From Dickeya lacustris (GTDB taxonomy: Bacteria; Pseudomonadota; Gammaproteobacteria; Enterobacterales; Enterobacteriaceae): a stretch of 64,000 nt of DNA. Positions 38,755 through 48,443 of this stretch are shown piece by piece. The stretch lies in contig NZ_CP114280.1 of assembly GCF_029635795.1 (NCBI RefSeq), positions 682,001 through 746,000 on the forward strand, in the 5' to 3' direction. The notes below the pieces were generated by a model. It was given only the letters and a program-made list of their open reading frames with translations, had not been told where the DNA came from and did no database searches. Numbering within the stretch: position 1 is the stretch's first letter; each line of letters begins with the position of its first letter. The translations under genes and the position numbers were made by a program.

Positions 38755-39732
38755 ATGACGAAACATTTTACATTTACGATTAAGAGCAGTCGCTTTGATG
38801 AGCACTATAACCCTTCCGAAAGCACGCGTATTACGACCAATTTTGCGAATTTGGCCAGAGGAGAGCGTCGTCAGGAGAACTTACGCAACACCTTAGTGAT
38901 GATCGATAATCGCTTCAATACGCTGGCGCATTGGGATAACCCCAAAGGCGATCGTTATGCTATCGAGCTTGAAATCATTTCTGTTGACCTGCATCTTGCC
39001 AATAATGACGGCACCTTTCCGGCAATTGAAATATTAAAAACCAATATTCTCGATAAAAAAACCAACCTGCGTATCGAAGGGATTGTCGGCAATAACTTCT
39101 CTTCTTATGTACGAGATTATGATTTTAGTGTGTTGTTGTTAGAGCATAACAAGCAGCATGCCGAATTTAGCGTCCCAGATAATTTTGGCGTTTTGCATGG
39201 CAATATATTTAAACATTTTGTGAACTCACAAGAATATAAAGATAACTTTAGCAAGGCACCGGTAATATGCTTGAGTGTTTCCAGTAAAGATACCTATCAT
39301 CGCACGGGGAATCAGCATCCGGTCTTGGGCATAGAATACCAGCCCAACGGTTCTTCTTTGACCGAACAATATTTCGCAAAAATGGGCTTACAGGTTCGCT
39401 ATTTTATGCCGCAACATAGCGTTGCGCCTTTGGCATTTTATTTTTCGGGCGACTTACTGAGTGATTACACCGATCTTGAGCTAATCAGTACCATCAGCAC
39501 GATGGAGACATTCCAGAAAATTTACCGCCCTGAGATTTACAATGCTAATTCCGCCGCCGGGCAATACTATCAACCCGATTTAAATCATCAGGATCATTCA
39601 TTAACAAAGATTGTGTATGACCGGGAAGAGCGCAGCCAGTTGGCAATTAAACAAGGGAAATTTGCCGAAGAGCACTTCATCAAACCGTACCAGCCTATTC
39701 TTGAACAATGGTTTGCCCATTACGCGCGTTGA
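38755..39732 (+). CDS. mesX: MesX, DUF1852 protein, putative oxygenase partner of MesD
   Basis: 325-residue cytoplasmic protein of the DUF1852 family. Work on Acinetobacter showed that DUF1852 (MesX) is needed together with MesD for methionine synthesis without folate, and proposed it is an oxygenase. I see no standard cofactor motif; His-rich conserved segments occur (LNHQDHSLTKIVYDREERS). The start at 38755 has GGGAAAAGAG upstream; an earlier ATG at 38719 lacks one. mesD follows after 28 bases, so the pair is an operon. The 38502-38754 stretch is AT-rich and should hold the promoter; no MetJ box was seen. Confidence 0.88.
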   Translation: MTKHFTFTIKSSRFDEHYNPSESTRITTNFANLARGERRQENLRNTLVMIDNRFNTLAHWDNPKGDRYAIELEIISVDLHLANNDGTFPAIEILKTNILDKKTNLRIEGIVGNNFSSYVRDYDFSVLLLEHNKQHAEFSVPDNFGVLHGNIFKHFVNSQEYKDNFSKAPVICLSVSSKDTYHRTGNQHPVLGIEYQPNGSSLTEQYFAKMGLQVRYFMPQHSVAPLAFYFSGDLLSDYTDLELISTISTMETFQKIYRPEIYNANSAAGQYYQPDLNHQDHSLTKIVYDREERSQLAIKQGKFAEEHFIKPYQPILEQWFAHYAR

Positions 39733-39760
39733 TTCACTTAAAATAATAAGGTCATCTGCT

Positions 39761-40792
39761 ATGAAAACATTGCTACCCACCTCGACTGCGGGCAGTTTAC
39801 CCAAACCCTCCTGGCTCGCCGAGCCGGAGAAACTGTGGTCTCCCTGGAAATTACAAAACGAAGAATTAATTGAAGGGAAAAAAGACGCCTTAAGTTTGTC
39901 GCTGTTTGATCAACTGCGCGCAGGGATTGATATTGTCAGCGATGGCGAACAAACGCGCCAACATTTTGTCACCACCTTTATTGAGCACCTCAGCGGCGTC
40001 GATTTTGAGAAGCGTGAAGTGGTTAAAATTCGTAATCGCTATGACGCAAGCGTACCGACCGTGGTCGGTGCCGTAGCGCGTCAACAACCGGTGTTTGTGG
40101 AAGATGCCAAATTCTTGCGTCAACTGACGAAGCAACCGATTAAATGGGCGTTGCCGGGGCCGATGACGATGATTGATACACTCTATGATAATCACTACAA
40201 AAGCCGCGAAAAGCTCGCCTGGGAATTCGCCAAAATACTCAATCAGGAAGCGAGAGAATTAGAGGCCGCGGGTGTCGATATTATTCAGTTTGATGAACCC
40301 GCATTTAATGTTTTCTTTGATGAGGTGAATGACTGGGGGATTGCCGCGTTAGAAAAAGCCACCGAAGGGCTTAACTGTGAAACGGCTGTACATATTTGCT
40401 ATGGCTATGGCATTAAGGCCAATACCGACTGGAAAAAAACGCTGGGGTCAGAATGGCGGCAATATGAAGAAGCCTTTCCGAAACTGCAAACCTCGACTAT
40501 CGATATCATTTCACTGGAATGCCATAACTCACGGGTGCCGATGGATCTGCTCGAACTGATTCGCGGCAAAAAAGTCATGGTAGGGGCCATTGATGTGGCA
40601 ACCAATATCATTGAAACCCCCGAAGACGTCGCCAATACGCTACGAAAAGCACTACAGTTTGTCGATGCCGATAAACTCTATCCGTCTACCAACTGTGGTA
40701 TGGCACCGTTATCTCGTCGCGTCGCCACCGGCAAACTCAACGCATTAAGCGCAGGCGCAGATATCGTGCGCAGAGAGCTTCTGGCGAAATAA
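39761..40792 (+). CDS. mesD: MesD, folate-independent methionine synthase (MetE C-terminal type)
   Basis: 343 residues, corresponding only to the catalytic (C-terminal) barrel of MetE. The four zinc ligands of MetE are kept: H211 and C213 (VHICYGYG), E253 (ISLECHNS) and C312 (STNCGMAPL). The N-terminal folate-binding half of MetE is absent, as in the MesABCD families, so the methyl donor is not 5-methyl-tetrahydrofolate; for MesD it is unidentified. Start ATG at 39761 with AAGG 10 bases upstream. Coupled with mesX. Confidence 0.9.
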   Translation: MKTLLPTSTAGSLPKPSWLAEPEKLWSPWKLQNEELIEGKKDALSLSLFDQLRAGIDIVSDGEQTRQHFVTTFIEHLSGVDFEKREVVKIRNRYDASVPTVVGAVARQQPVFVEDAKFLRQLTKQPIKWALPGPMTMIDTLYDNHYKSREKLAWEFAKILNQEARELEAAGVDIIQFDEPAFNVFFDEVNDWGIAALEKATEGLNCETAVHICYGYGIKANTDWKKTLGSEWRQYEEAFPKLQTSTIDIISLECHNSRVPMDLLELIRGKKVMVGAIDVATNIIETPEDVANTLRKALQFVDADKLYPSTNCGMAPLSRRVATGKLNALSAGADIVRRELLAK

Positions 40793-40819
40793 CGCCGCTG
40801 CACTGTCGGTGATGAAAAA

Positions 40820-40881
40820 CTCAGTCCGTGTCAGGTTATCCGGCCCATCGCCAAATAACCTGAACCACCAACCGGACTGAG
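40820..40881. terminator. Large hairpin between convergent mesD and a GST gene
   Basis: CTCAGTCCG pairs with CGGACTGAG and, inside, CAGGTTAT with ATAACCTG. A two-part 62-base stem-loop with no T tract, probably a shared 3' end. Confidence 0.55.
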
Positions 40882-40950
40882 TCATATTGCTCATGACAAG
40901 ATTACGGATGAAAAGCGGCGGATTGATATAATGCCGTCACCCCGATTTTT

Positions 40951-41574
40951 TTAGACCATACCATTATTGCCATGGCGCAAAAACGCTGGCCGCTGATTCA
41001 AACGCATAAACCACGCATCAATGGCAGGCACGTCGGGGTGGGCAAACGGTGTCATTTTCCAGCGATTCACCGACAGCCCAAGCACCACATCGGCGAGCGT
41101 AAACGTCTCACCTGCCGCCCATGCCCCGGTGCGCTGGAGCTGTTGCTCCAGAATCCCCACACAGTGGTTCCACGCCTTAATCCCCTCGGCAATCGCATTC
41201 TGGTCGTTATAGGCCGGGTTCTGGCGCGCCAAAGCCGGGAACACATAACGCCAGGCGTTGTTAAATTCGGTCGCCTGCCAGTCCATCCAGTGCTCGACGT
41301 TAGCGCACGCCTGCGGTTCGCGGGGAAGCAGGTCATCGCGCCCGGCTTTACGCACCAGATAGCGACAAATTGAATTGGATTCCCACAACACGAATTCATC
41401 GTCAATCAACACCGGCACCATGGCGTTCGGGTTCATGGCACGAAAAGCATCAGTTTGCGTCGAGGCAAATCCGCTACCGTAATCCTCCTGCACATAATCC
41501 AGCCCCGCCTCTTCGCACGTCCAGAGCACTTTGCGCACATTGATTGACGTCTTTTTTCCCAGTATTTTCAGCAT
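40951..41574 (-). CDS. Glutathione S-transferase family protein
   Basis: 207 residues: thioredoxin-like N-terminal domain (MLKILGKKTSINVRKVLWTC, with NPNAMVPVLIDD and the glutathione-binding ESNSICRYL) and a helical C-terminal domain. Ser/Thr near residues 9-11 is the likely catalytic position. The substrate is unknown. Convergent with mesD. Confidence 0.9.
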   Translation of the reverse strand: MLKILGKKTSINVRKVLWTCEEAGLDYVQEDYGSGFASTQTDAFRAMNPNAMVPVLIDDEFVLWESNSICRYLVRKAGRDDLLPREPQACANVEHWMDWQATEFNNAWRYVFPALARQNPAYNDQNAIAEGIKAWNHCVGILEQQLQRTGAWAAGETFTLADVVLGLSVNRWKMTPFAHPDVPAIDAWFMRLNQRPAFLRHGNNGMV

Positions 41575-41755
41575 GATTAGAATGCCCTTCCGCGTGATCC
41601 ATCGTTCAAAAACACTACACCAGTCTTATGCCCTCTTGCTACCGGCCAGTAAAAAGCCAGCCCGGAGCGAGATAAATCACTCAGGGTTTATCTGTTAGGT
41701 ATAACATCTGGCAGCAGGAAAACCGCTACTCCTTCAACCCTGGCAAAGGATAAAA

Positions 41756-42031
41756 ATGATTAAATTGACCGGTCGTTTGGTATGCAGCAGCGTGGAAGAG
41801 GCGGCACGGGTTCGTCAGTATCTTCCTGAACATCAGCGTCTGACAAAAGAGGAAACGGGGTGTCTTTCGTTTGAGGTCACTGAAACAACGAACCCGCTAA
41901 TCTGGAAAGTTGAGGAGCTATTCACAGACCAGGCAACGTTTGACGCTCATCAGCAAAGAACCCGAGCTTCAGTATGGGGAACCGAAACCCGCGCTATCGC
42001 CCGAGAGTATGAAATCGTTGAGGTTAACTGA
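41756..42031 (+). CDS. Antibiotic-biosynthesis-monooxygenase (ABM) fold protein
   Basis: 91 residues with the dimeric ferredoxin-like ABM pattern (KEETGCLSFEVTETTNPLIWKVEELFTDQATFDAHQQRT). Relatives include quinol monooxygenases such as YgiN, but many are uncharacterised. AAAGGA lies just before the ATG and TATAAC near 41700 may be its -10. Confidence 0.82.
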   Translation: MIKLTGRLVCSSVEEAARVRQYLPEHQRLTKEETGCLSFEVTETTNPLIWKVEELFTDQATFDAHQQRTRASVWGTETRAIAREYEIVEVN

Positions 42032-42245
42032 CTTTACGACTTACGGTTTCCATTGTGGCTATGTGAGCAGGAAAGGCAAGCCGCGATGCCATGGTCGCTG
42101 GCGTGCCGTTCTCTGTGCGGGTGAGGCGTCGTTGCTGGCCCGCTGTTACGTGCGAAAGACGGACGACGGCGACGCCTCTCTTTCTGTTCCAGATAGGGGA
42201 TATATTGTAAAATTACCTCTTTATAAATCACAGGTGGCACCGGCA

Positions 42246-42593
42246 ATGGCTTTTATCCCAAAAAACTACTCGCGGCTGGAAAGCGGTTATCGTGAGAAAG
42301 CACTAAAAATCTACCCATGGGTGTGTGGGCGCTGCTCACGGGAGTTTGTTTATTCAAACTTACGTGAATTAACGGTTCACCATATCGATCACGACCATAC
42401 CAATAACCCGGAAGATGGCAGCAACTGGGAGTTGTTGTGTCTGTATTGCCATGACCACGAACACTCGAAGTACACGGAAGCCGAGCAGTACGGCACAACC
42501 GTTGTGGCGGGGGAAGACGCGCAAAAGGATGTGGGTGTAGCAACCTATAATCCCTTTGCCGACCTTAAGTCGATGCTTAATAAGAAGAAATAA
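42246..42593 (+). CDS. yajD: HNH nuclease family protein YajD
   Basis: 115 residues, matching E. coli YajD almost throughout. HNH fold with two zinc-type CxxC pairs (VCGRCS, CLYCHDHEH) and the HHIDHDHTNNPEDGSNWELL core. Function unknown; the HNH motif suggests nuclease activity. The start at 42246 gives MAFIPKNYSRLESGY; the frame is open upstream into the preceding gene, which is not coding. A -10-like TATATT lies about 40 bases upstream. Confidence 0.93.
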   Translation: MAFIPKNYSRLESGYREKALKIYPWVCGRCSREFVYSNLRELTVHHIDHDHTNNPEDGSNWELLCLYCHDHEHSKYTEAEQYGTTVVAGEDAQKDVGVATYNPFADLKSMLNKKK

Positions 42594-42728
42594 GGCCAGC
42601 AACATCCGGGCTGTTGGCTAAGTCGCGCAGACACTAAGGCAGGACTGATACCAGCGAATAGCGAATAGCGAAAGCTATCCCACGGATCATGCGTTGTTCG
42701 ACAGCGCGCTAAAATTGCATGGTTCGAA

Positions 42729-43223
42729 TTATCGAAACTCGCAGCTTTCAAGTGCCGCAACGATTGTGGCTTCCATTTTCTCCGGGGTGGTGAACGGCGC
42801 AAACCGCTTCAGTGGTTTACCGTCGCGACCGATCAGGAACTTCGTGAAGTTCCACTTGATTCGCCCACCCAGCACGCCGGGCAATTCGTGTTTCAGATAA
42901 CGGAACACCGGGTGCGCGGCGGTGCCGTTGACCTCGATTTTCTCGAACATCGGGAAGCTCACACCATAGTTAATGTGGCAGGTCTGCGCGATGTCATCGG
43001 CGTTGCCGGGCTCCTGTTTACCGAACTGGTTGCAGGGGAAACCCAGCACCACCAGTCCCTGTGCGGCGTATTTCTGGTAGAGCGCTTCAAGGCCGCCGTA
43101 TTGTGGCGTGAAACCGCAATGGCTGGCGGTATTAACGACCAGAACCACCTTACCTGCATAGTCGGCCATAGCGATAGGCTGTCCACCCAGGCTGGTGGCT
43201 GTGAGTTGATAAAAAGGTGTCAT
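42729..43223 (-). CDS. Glutathione/thiol peroxidase
   Basis: 164 residues; reduces hydrogen and lipid peroxides. Peroxidatic Cys in NTASHCGFTPQYGGLE, Gln in NQFGKQEPG and Trp in IKWNFTKFLIG complete the catalytic set; Cys replaces selenocysteine. Similar to E. coli BtuE. The start at 43223 follows AAGGA and gives MTPFYQLTATSLGG; an upstream open frame to 43316 is not coding. Confidence 0.93.
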   Translation of the reverse strand: MTPFYQLTATSLGGQPIAMADYAGKVVLVVNTASHCGFTPQYGGLEALYQKYAAQGLVVLGFPCNQFGKQEPGNADDIAQTCHINYGVSFPMFEKIEVNGTAAHPVFRYLKHELPGVLGGRIKWNFTKFLIGRDGKPLKRFAPFTTPEKMEATIVAALESCEFR

Positions 43224-43618
43224 CTCGGAATCCTTAAAGCAGAGCCAGTTCGACATTGCGATTGTCATTACGATTGCCATTGCCACGTCGCGCATTACTG
43301 CCGGGGCACAGGCCATGGGCCGTGAAGAATCGATCCTGTTTCTGATGGCGTGGCAGCGCTGAAATCGCGTGTGCTACATCTTTGCAAAGTCGAACGAAAA
43401 GAACAACCGACAGGCAACCTCTGCCCTGCTCTCCCCGATCAACACACGATGCCGTTCATGATCTGCGTTTAGGGACGAAACCCAATATCGCGCCCCCCTT
43501 AGACTGTTATAAGTGAACAGCAGGCGTTCAACATCGTTCTCTCAGTCGGTGGCGGAATTACTCACATTGCCGTGTTTTAATCAATGGGGAACTGGTCACG
43601 GTTGCCCAGTGAATATCT
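43224..43618. other. Gap without a recognised gene
   Basis: 395 bp holding the promoter of the peroxidase gene and the 3' end region of the next gene. An open frame at 43513-43770 overlaps the following gene and looks random. Nothing else seen. Confidence 0.4.
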
Positions 43619-44293
43619 TCAGACGGCGAGAATGGCAGAATGCTGACGCAGATGGTTTTGGAAAAGTGCCGCATACTCTGGTGATACAGCGGCTTTTACG
43701 CTTTCCCTTTCCGCAAGTGCCGCTTTCCAGGCGCAAGTACGCGCAAGCCCGGCAAAAATCGCCTCAGTGACTGATGTATCGATGAGGGAGAAGTAGCGGA
43801 AAATAGGCGCGTAGACCGCATCAACCATACTGAATCGGGCACCAGAAAAATAAGGCCCTACGCTTAATTCAGATTCAATACGTTCAAGCTGCGCACGGAA
43901 CAGCGCGCGTTTACTGGCTGCGATGGCTTTATCCGTCGCATTTAAAAATTGCCATGCATTGCCAAGCATTGAGGTAGAGAACTCAATCCATGCGCGCTGC
44001 CTGGCTCTTTCTAATGCATTGTCCGCATACATCGAATCACCGCCTTGCGTTTCATTAAGGTACTCGCAAATCACCATGCTCTCGAAAATAATGGCATCGT
44101 CGCCGTTGGCCTGACGCACGTTAAGCAGCGGCACCTTGCCCGTGGGTGACAGAGCAAGAAACCAGTCAGGCTTCGCCGATAGGTCTACATTTATGCGCTC
44201 AAATGGCACATTTTTTTCGAGAAGAACGATCGCTGAACGCTGCACAAAGGGGCACAGTGGGTGGCTAATCAGTGTCAGGTCATGAGTAAACAT
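43619..44293 (-). CDS. Glutathione S-transferase, CPFVQR type
   Basis: 224 residues. N-terminal thioredoxin fold with SHPLCPFVQR (Cys about residue 14), a motif of omega/DHAR-like transferases that act as thiol transferases or dehydroascorbate reductases, then SPTGKVPLL and ESMVICEYL. Different subfamily from the protein at 40951. 79 bases after the SDR gene on the same strand, possibly co-transcribed with it. Confidence 0.88.
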   Translation of the reverse strand: MFTHDLTLISHPLCPFVQRSAIVLLEKNVPFERINVDLSAKPDWFLALSPTGKVPLLNVRQANGDDAIIFESMVICEYLNETQGGDSMYADNALERARQRAWIEFSTSMLGNAWQFLNATDKAIAASKRALFRAQLERIESELSVGPYFSGARFSMVDAVYAPIFRYFSLIDTSVTEAIFAGLARTCAWKAALAERESVKAAVSPEYAALFQNHLRQHSAILAV

Positions 44294-44372
44294 CTCAAAC
44301 TCCAGATAAAATGATAGCCCGCCGCCATAAACGGTGGCGGGTTTGGTGAACGGTAAAGCTTATTTTGGTGGC

Positions 44373-45119
44373 TTAGATGGAAACGCCGCCGTCGATGATG
44401 ATTTCTGAACCCACAGTCCAGGCAGACTCATCAGATGCGAAGTAAAGTACCGCTTGCGCGACTTCTTGTGGCTTACCAAAACGACCGGCAGGGATGGTTG
44501 CAACGATATCTTTCATCACTTGATCGTTATATTCCACTGGAATCCCCGCCTTATCGTAAAGCGGTGTGTCAACCGGGCCTGGGCTCACTGCGTTGATACG
44601 AATGCCACGAGCAAGTAACTCGTTAGAAAGTGTTTTTGACATGTTCAGCAATGCCGCTTTGGTTGAGCCATAAACAGAAGAATTCGCTGGCCCCGTGTGC
44701 GCATTTACAGAGGTATTAAAGACCACGGATGCCGGGCTTGCGAACACCGGCAGCAGTGCCTGCATCAGGAAGTAAGGGCCTTTAACGTTGATATTATAAA
44801 TACGGTCGAACATCTCTTCCGTCCACACCTCGATAGGCATATACATGGATATACCCGCATTCAGGAAAGCGATATCCAGTTCCCCAAAGTGCTGTTTAAC
44901 CGTTTGTGCCAGCGCTTTCTGTGCATTCACATCCGCAGAGTCGGCGCGCACGACTAACACCGCATCACCCAGCTCTGCTTTCGCTTTTTCGATAGAATCA
45001 GGGTTAACACCGGTAACAATGACGCGGGCACCTTCCGCCACAAACAGCTTCGCTGTTTCAAGACCAATACCACTGGTTCCACCCGTAATCAGTGCGCGTT
45101 TACCTTGTAATCTGGACAT
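44373..45119 (-). CDS. Short-chain dehydrogenase/reductase
   Basis: 248 residues: NAD(P) motif TGGTSGIG, NAG (FLNAGIS), catalytic Ser near NTSVNAHTG, YGSTK (Tyr and Lys) and SPGPVDTPLY. The substrate is unknown. Its promoter region (137 bp) is shared with a divergent LysR gene. Confidence 0.92.
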   Translation of the reverse strand: MSRLQGKRALITGGTSGIGLETAKLFVAEGARVIVTGVNPDSIEKAKAELGDAVLVVRADSADVNAQKALAQTVKQHFGELDIAFLNAGISMYMPIEVWTEEMFDRIYNINVKGPYFLMQALLPVFASPASVVFNTSVNAHTGPANSSVYGSTKAALLNMSKTLSNELLARGIRINAVSPGPVDTPLYDKAGIPVEYNDQVMKDIVATIPAGRFGKPQEVAQAVLYFASDESAWTVGSEIIIDGGVSI

Positions 45120-45256
45120 CTAAAAATCTCCTGTGAGTTTTAACAATCGATCGGCGCGTGGCCGATGTGGTAGCCACTGTATGCTCATGCCCAAAAAGTG
45201 ATAAGATTGTATTTTTAGATATGTTCCATGCATTTAAAGCATGAATAGGTTTCAGG

Positions 45257-46159
45257 ATGGATAGATTACTTTTGATGACATGCTTTGTCCGTACCGCTGA
45301 AACCGGCAGTTTTTCCGCCGCTGGCAGGGATTTAGGCTTAGGGCAGCCGAACGTGAGTCGTCATGTTGCAACCCTCGAAGAGCATTTGCAGACCCGATTA
45401 CTCCACCGATCAACGCGCAAACTTTCCCTGACGCCTGAAGGAGAACGTTATTATCTGGAAGCAAGACGTATTCTGGAAGCCGTTGAAGAGTCAGAGTCTT
45501 CTTTCAGAGAAAATGTTACCCCCACAGGGCTATTACGCGTTGCTTGCCCCACCGCATTGGCTCACACATTCTTAGTCCCGCACATCCCGGATTTTTTAGA
45601 ACGCTACCCAGAGCTAACACTCGAGCTACAGATTAATGACCGCTATATCAATCTCGTTGACGAAGCGGTTGAACTGGCAATCCGCATTGGACACCTGGAA
45701 GACAGTGCGATGCGTGCCCGCAGGCTTGGCATGTATGAGCGAGTCTGTGTTGCCAGTAACAAATACTTAGCTAAACACGGAACCCCGACGACCCCAGAGG
45801 ATTTAAAAAAACATGACTGCTTGATCTATACCTTGCTGACAACAGGAGCTACCTGGCGATTTCAGGATATCAGTATCCCTGTTTCTGGTCGGCTCAGGGT
45901 CAATTCACCCGAAGCCGTACAGAAATTTGTCAATGCCGGGGTTGGGGTCGCACAGGGCCCAGCATGGTTGTTCGAGGAGGGGCTGGCAAAGGGCAACTTA
46001 CAATTATTACTGACGGATTACACCGCACCACCCGTTCCCATTCAGGCCGTTTATGTTGCTAATCGACTGTTACCCAAACGGGCAATGGTCTTCATGGATT
46101 TTGTGGCTGACATTTTTGAAAAAAATCCCACCTTCAACGTTTACAACTCCATGAAATAA
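45257..46159 (+). CDS. LysR-type regulator, divergent from the SDR gene
   Basis: 300 residues: N-terminal helix-turn-helix (FSAAGRDLGLGQPNVSRHVA) and the two-lobe inducer-binding domain. Divergent placement suggests control of the SDR-GST pair, likely in response to an electrophile or quinone; inference. Confidence 0.9.
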   Translation: MDRLLLMTCFVRTAETGSFSAAGRDLGLGQPNVSRHVATLEEHLQTRLLHRSTRKLSLTPEGERYYLEARRILEAVEESESSFRENVTPTGLLRVACPTALAHTFLVPHIPDFLERYPELTLELQINDRYINLVDEAVELAIRIGHLEDSAMRARRLGMYERVCVASNKYLAKHGTPTTPEDLKKHDCLIYTLLTTGATWRFQDISIPVSGRLRVNSPEAVQKFVNAGVGVAQGPAWLFEEGLAKGNLQLLLTDYTAPPVPIQAVYVANRLLPKRAMVFMDFVADIFEKNPTFNVYNSMK

Positions 46160-46173
46160 GCCTGAGATAACGA

Positions 46174-46232
46174 ACGATAGCGATTGATAAAATAGCCTGT
46201 TACCCCAACGATAGCGCGTGATAAAAAAAGCC
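46174..46232. repeat. Imperfect direct repeat after the LysR gene
   Basis: AACGATAGCG-N3-GATAAAA-N1/2-AGCC occurs at 46174-46199 and again at 46207-46232. The second copy runs into the alcohol dehydrogenase terminator. Confidence 0.6.
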
Positions 46233-46257
46233 CCCGACCATCAGGCCAGGAGCTTTT
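46222..46257 (-). terminator. Intrinsic terminator of the alcohol dehydrogenase gene
   Basis: Minus strand AAAAGCTCCTGGCC-TGAT-GGTCGGGGGCTTTTTTT, imperfect stem with G-T pairs, followed by seven T. Confidence 0.8.
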
Positions 46258-46289
46258 CCATACCAACACTCACATTACCAACACTCACA

Positions 46290-47438
46290 TCAGAATGCGG
46301 CGGCAAAAATACTGACGATTTCTGCGTGGGTAGCCTGTTTCGGGTTGGTCAACCCGCAGGCGTCTTTCAATGCGTTATCGGCCAGGATGTTGAAGTCTTC
46401 TTCTTTCACACCCAGGTCTTTCAGCCCGGCGGGAATACCGACATCGCTCGCCAGTTGGCTGATGGCCTGAATCGCCGCTTCCGCTGCCTGCGAGTCGTTC
46501 AGACCGGCAACATCCACACCCAGTGCGACGGCTACGTCTTTCAGGCGCTTGGCTGCAACGGTAGCGTTATAACGTTCAACGTGCGGCAGCAGCACGGCGT
46601 TGCATACCCCGTGCGGCAGGTTGTAGAAACCGCCCAACTGGTGCGCCATCGCATGCACATACCCCAGCGAGGCGTTATTAAACGCCATGCCCGCCATGAA
46701 CTGGGCATAGGCCATTTGCTCACGCGCCACCATGTTTTTACCGTCGGTAACGGCATCGCGCAGATGGTCACGAATCAGTTCAATCGCTTTAATCGCCACG
46801 GCATCGGTAATCGGGTTAGCGGCGGTTGACACATAGGCTTCAATGGCGTGCGTCAGCGCATCCATGCCGGTCGCAGCCGTCAGAGAGGCTGGCATACCGA
46901 CCATCAGCGCCGGGTCGTTAACCGACATCACCGGTGTGACGTTTTTATCCACGATCGCCATTTTCACGTGGCGTGCTTCATCAGTGATGATGCAAAAACG
47001 GGTCATCTCCGATGCGGTGCCAGCGGTGGTGTTGATACCAATGAGCGGTAACTGCGGTTTAGCAGAAACATCAACGCCTTCATAATCAGCAATTTGACCG
47101 CCATTGGTAGCCAGCAGTGCGATCCCTTTGGCACAGTCGTGCGAGGAGCCCCCGCCCAGCGAGACGATACAATCGCTGTTGTTTGCTTTCAGTATGGCAA
47201 GCCCGGCGTCCACATTGGCGACGGTCGGGTTAGGCTGGACACCATCATAAATGGCGCTATCTATCTGGTATTTAGCCAGTAATGTCTGGACGGAGGCGGC
47301 AACCCCAATTTTATTCAAGACGCCATCCGTGACGATCAATGCATGTTTAAAACCCTGTAACTGAATTTGCCGGGCGGCTTCTTCTAACGCCCCTTCACCC
47401 ATCAGGTTTAATGCCGGAATATAAAATACGCTGCTCAT
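46290..47438 (-). CDS. Iron-containing alcohol dehydrogenase
   Basis: 382 residues of the group III family (YiaY, Zymomonas AdhB, FucO). NAD site [25 protein letters not shown], metal ligands in [11 protein letters not shown] and [17 protein letters not shown]. Probably reversible ethanol-acetaldehyde or longer-chain alcohol oxidation; the substrate is not certain. Single gene with its own terminator. Confidence 0.93.
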   Translation of the reverse strand: MSSVFYIPALNLMGEGALEEAARQIQLQGFKHALIVTDGVLNKIGVAASVQTLLAKYQIDSAIYDGVQPNPTVANVDAGLAILKANNSDCIVSLGGGSSHDCAKGIALLATNGGQIADYEGVDVSAKPQLPLIGINTTAGTASEMTRFCIITDEARHVKMAIVDKNVTPVMSVNDPALMVGMPASLTAATGMDALTHAIEAYVSTAANPITDAVAIKAIELIRDHLRDAVTDGKNMVAREQMAYAQFMAGMAFNNASLGYVHAMAHQLGGFYNLPHGVCNAVLLPHVERYNATVAAKRLKDVAVALGVDVAGLNDSQAAEAAIQAISQLASDVGIPAGLKDLGVKEEDFNILADNALKDACGLTNPKQATHAEIVSIFAAAF

Positions 47439-47691
47439 TGTTCACCATCCCTCTATCACAGAGTGTTAACCTGAGGCCATCCTAGCATTGACATTTTCGG
47501 GCGAAATTGACCAAAAGCAAACTTCTCTTACTCTGTGGCTGCGGTTGCTAAACCGTTTTTGTTGCTATACATCAATCAGTATAAAAAAGTATGAGCAAAG
47601 ATAAGTGAATGTGTCATTTCTCTGTCATTTCAGGTGGAAAGTGTGAGGATTTTCACATTAAGCGGGGTGGACGGCGGGGAACACAATAATC

Positions 47692-47734
47692 ACCCCAGCC
47701 ACCGGCGCCAATGGACCTGAGTGGTGACTGGGGT
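47692..47734 (-). terminator. Hairpin after narI
   Basis: ACCCCAG-C-CACC pairs with GGTG-A-CTGGGGT, 32 bases past the narI stop. Flanking AATAAT/ATTATT extends it. The remainder of 47439-47691 is the alcohol dehydrogenase promoter side and holds no gene. Confidence 0.6.
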
Positions 47735-47765
47735 AGCATTATTCATGACGATGAGTTCGTGGCGA

Positions 47766-48443
47766 TTAGCGACGATTTCTCACCAGTTGATAACGGCGGG
47801 TCAGGTATTCAACCGGCGCGCTCCAGATATGCACCAGACGGCAGAATGGGAACAGCAGGAACAGCGTCATGCCCAACACCAGATGCACGCGAAACACAAA
47901 GGCCACATCGTCCAGATAGGCGGATGCGCCGCCCCGGAATGTCACCACCGCTTGCGCCCAGTTGACCAGCTTCATCATTTCGCTGCCGTCCATATGCTGG
48001 GCAGAGAACGGGATGGTCAACAGCCCTAACGCTGCCTGAATCACCAGCAAGGTCAAAATCAAGATGTCGCCGGTGCTGGACGTGGCGCGAACGCGCGGAT
48101 TGGTCAAACGCCGTTTTAGCAACAACGCCCCACCAACCAGCGTTAACACGCCGCAGGTGCCGCCGCCTAACATCGCCATCTTCTGTTTCACCTCCAACGG
48201 CAAAAACGACTCGTACATCCAGTGCGGCGTCATCATGCCGAGAAAGTGGCCGCCCAGCACGCCGAGAATGCCCAGATGAAACAGGTTTGACGCCAGTCGC
48301 ATGCCTTTCTTATCGAGCATCTGACTGGAACCGGCGCGCCAGCTGTACTGACCGTAGTCATAACGCAGCCAACTGCCTACCAGAAAAACCGCACCGGCAA
48401 TGTAAGGGTAGATATCGAATAAAAACAGATTGAGGTAATGCAT
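47766..48443 (-). CDS. narI: Respiratory nitrate reductase gamma subunit (cytochrome b)
   Basis: Membrane anchor that oxidises quinol and passes electrons through two b haems to NarH. 225 residues as in E. coli, five membrane segments, haem ligands in [13 protein letters not shown] and [11 protein letters not shown] with RLVHIW. The ATG at 48443 is 7 bases after AGGAG and overlaps the narJ stop by one base; a GTG two codons earlier is unlikely. Confidence 0.97.
   Translation of the reverse strand: MHYLNLFLFDIYPYIAGAVFLVGSWLRYDYGQYSWRAGSSQMLDKKGMRLASNLFHLGILGVLGGHFLGMMTPHWMYESFLPLEVKQKMAMLGGGTCGVLTLVGGALLLKRRLTNPRVRATSSTGDILILTLLVIQAALGLLTIPFSAQHMDGSEMMKLVNWAQAVVTFRGGASAYLDDVAFVFRVHLVLGMTLFLLFPFCRLVHIWSAPVEYLTRRYQLVRNRR

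Noticed and set aside
41910..42245. Longer version of YajD starting inside the ABM gene
   Set aside because: The homologous protein begins at 42246, and the upstream part overlaps another gene and has no similarity.
42717..42732. tRNA T-loop-like GGTTCGAATTA
   Set aside because: No acceptor or anticodon arms can be built around it; it is the end of the peroxidase gene.
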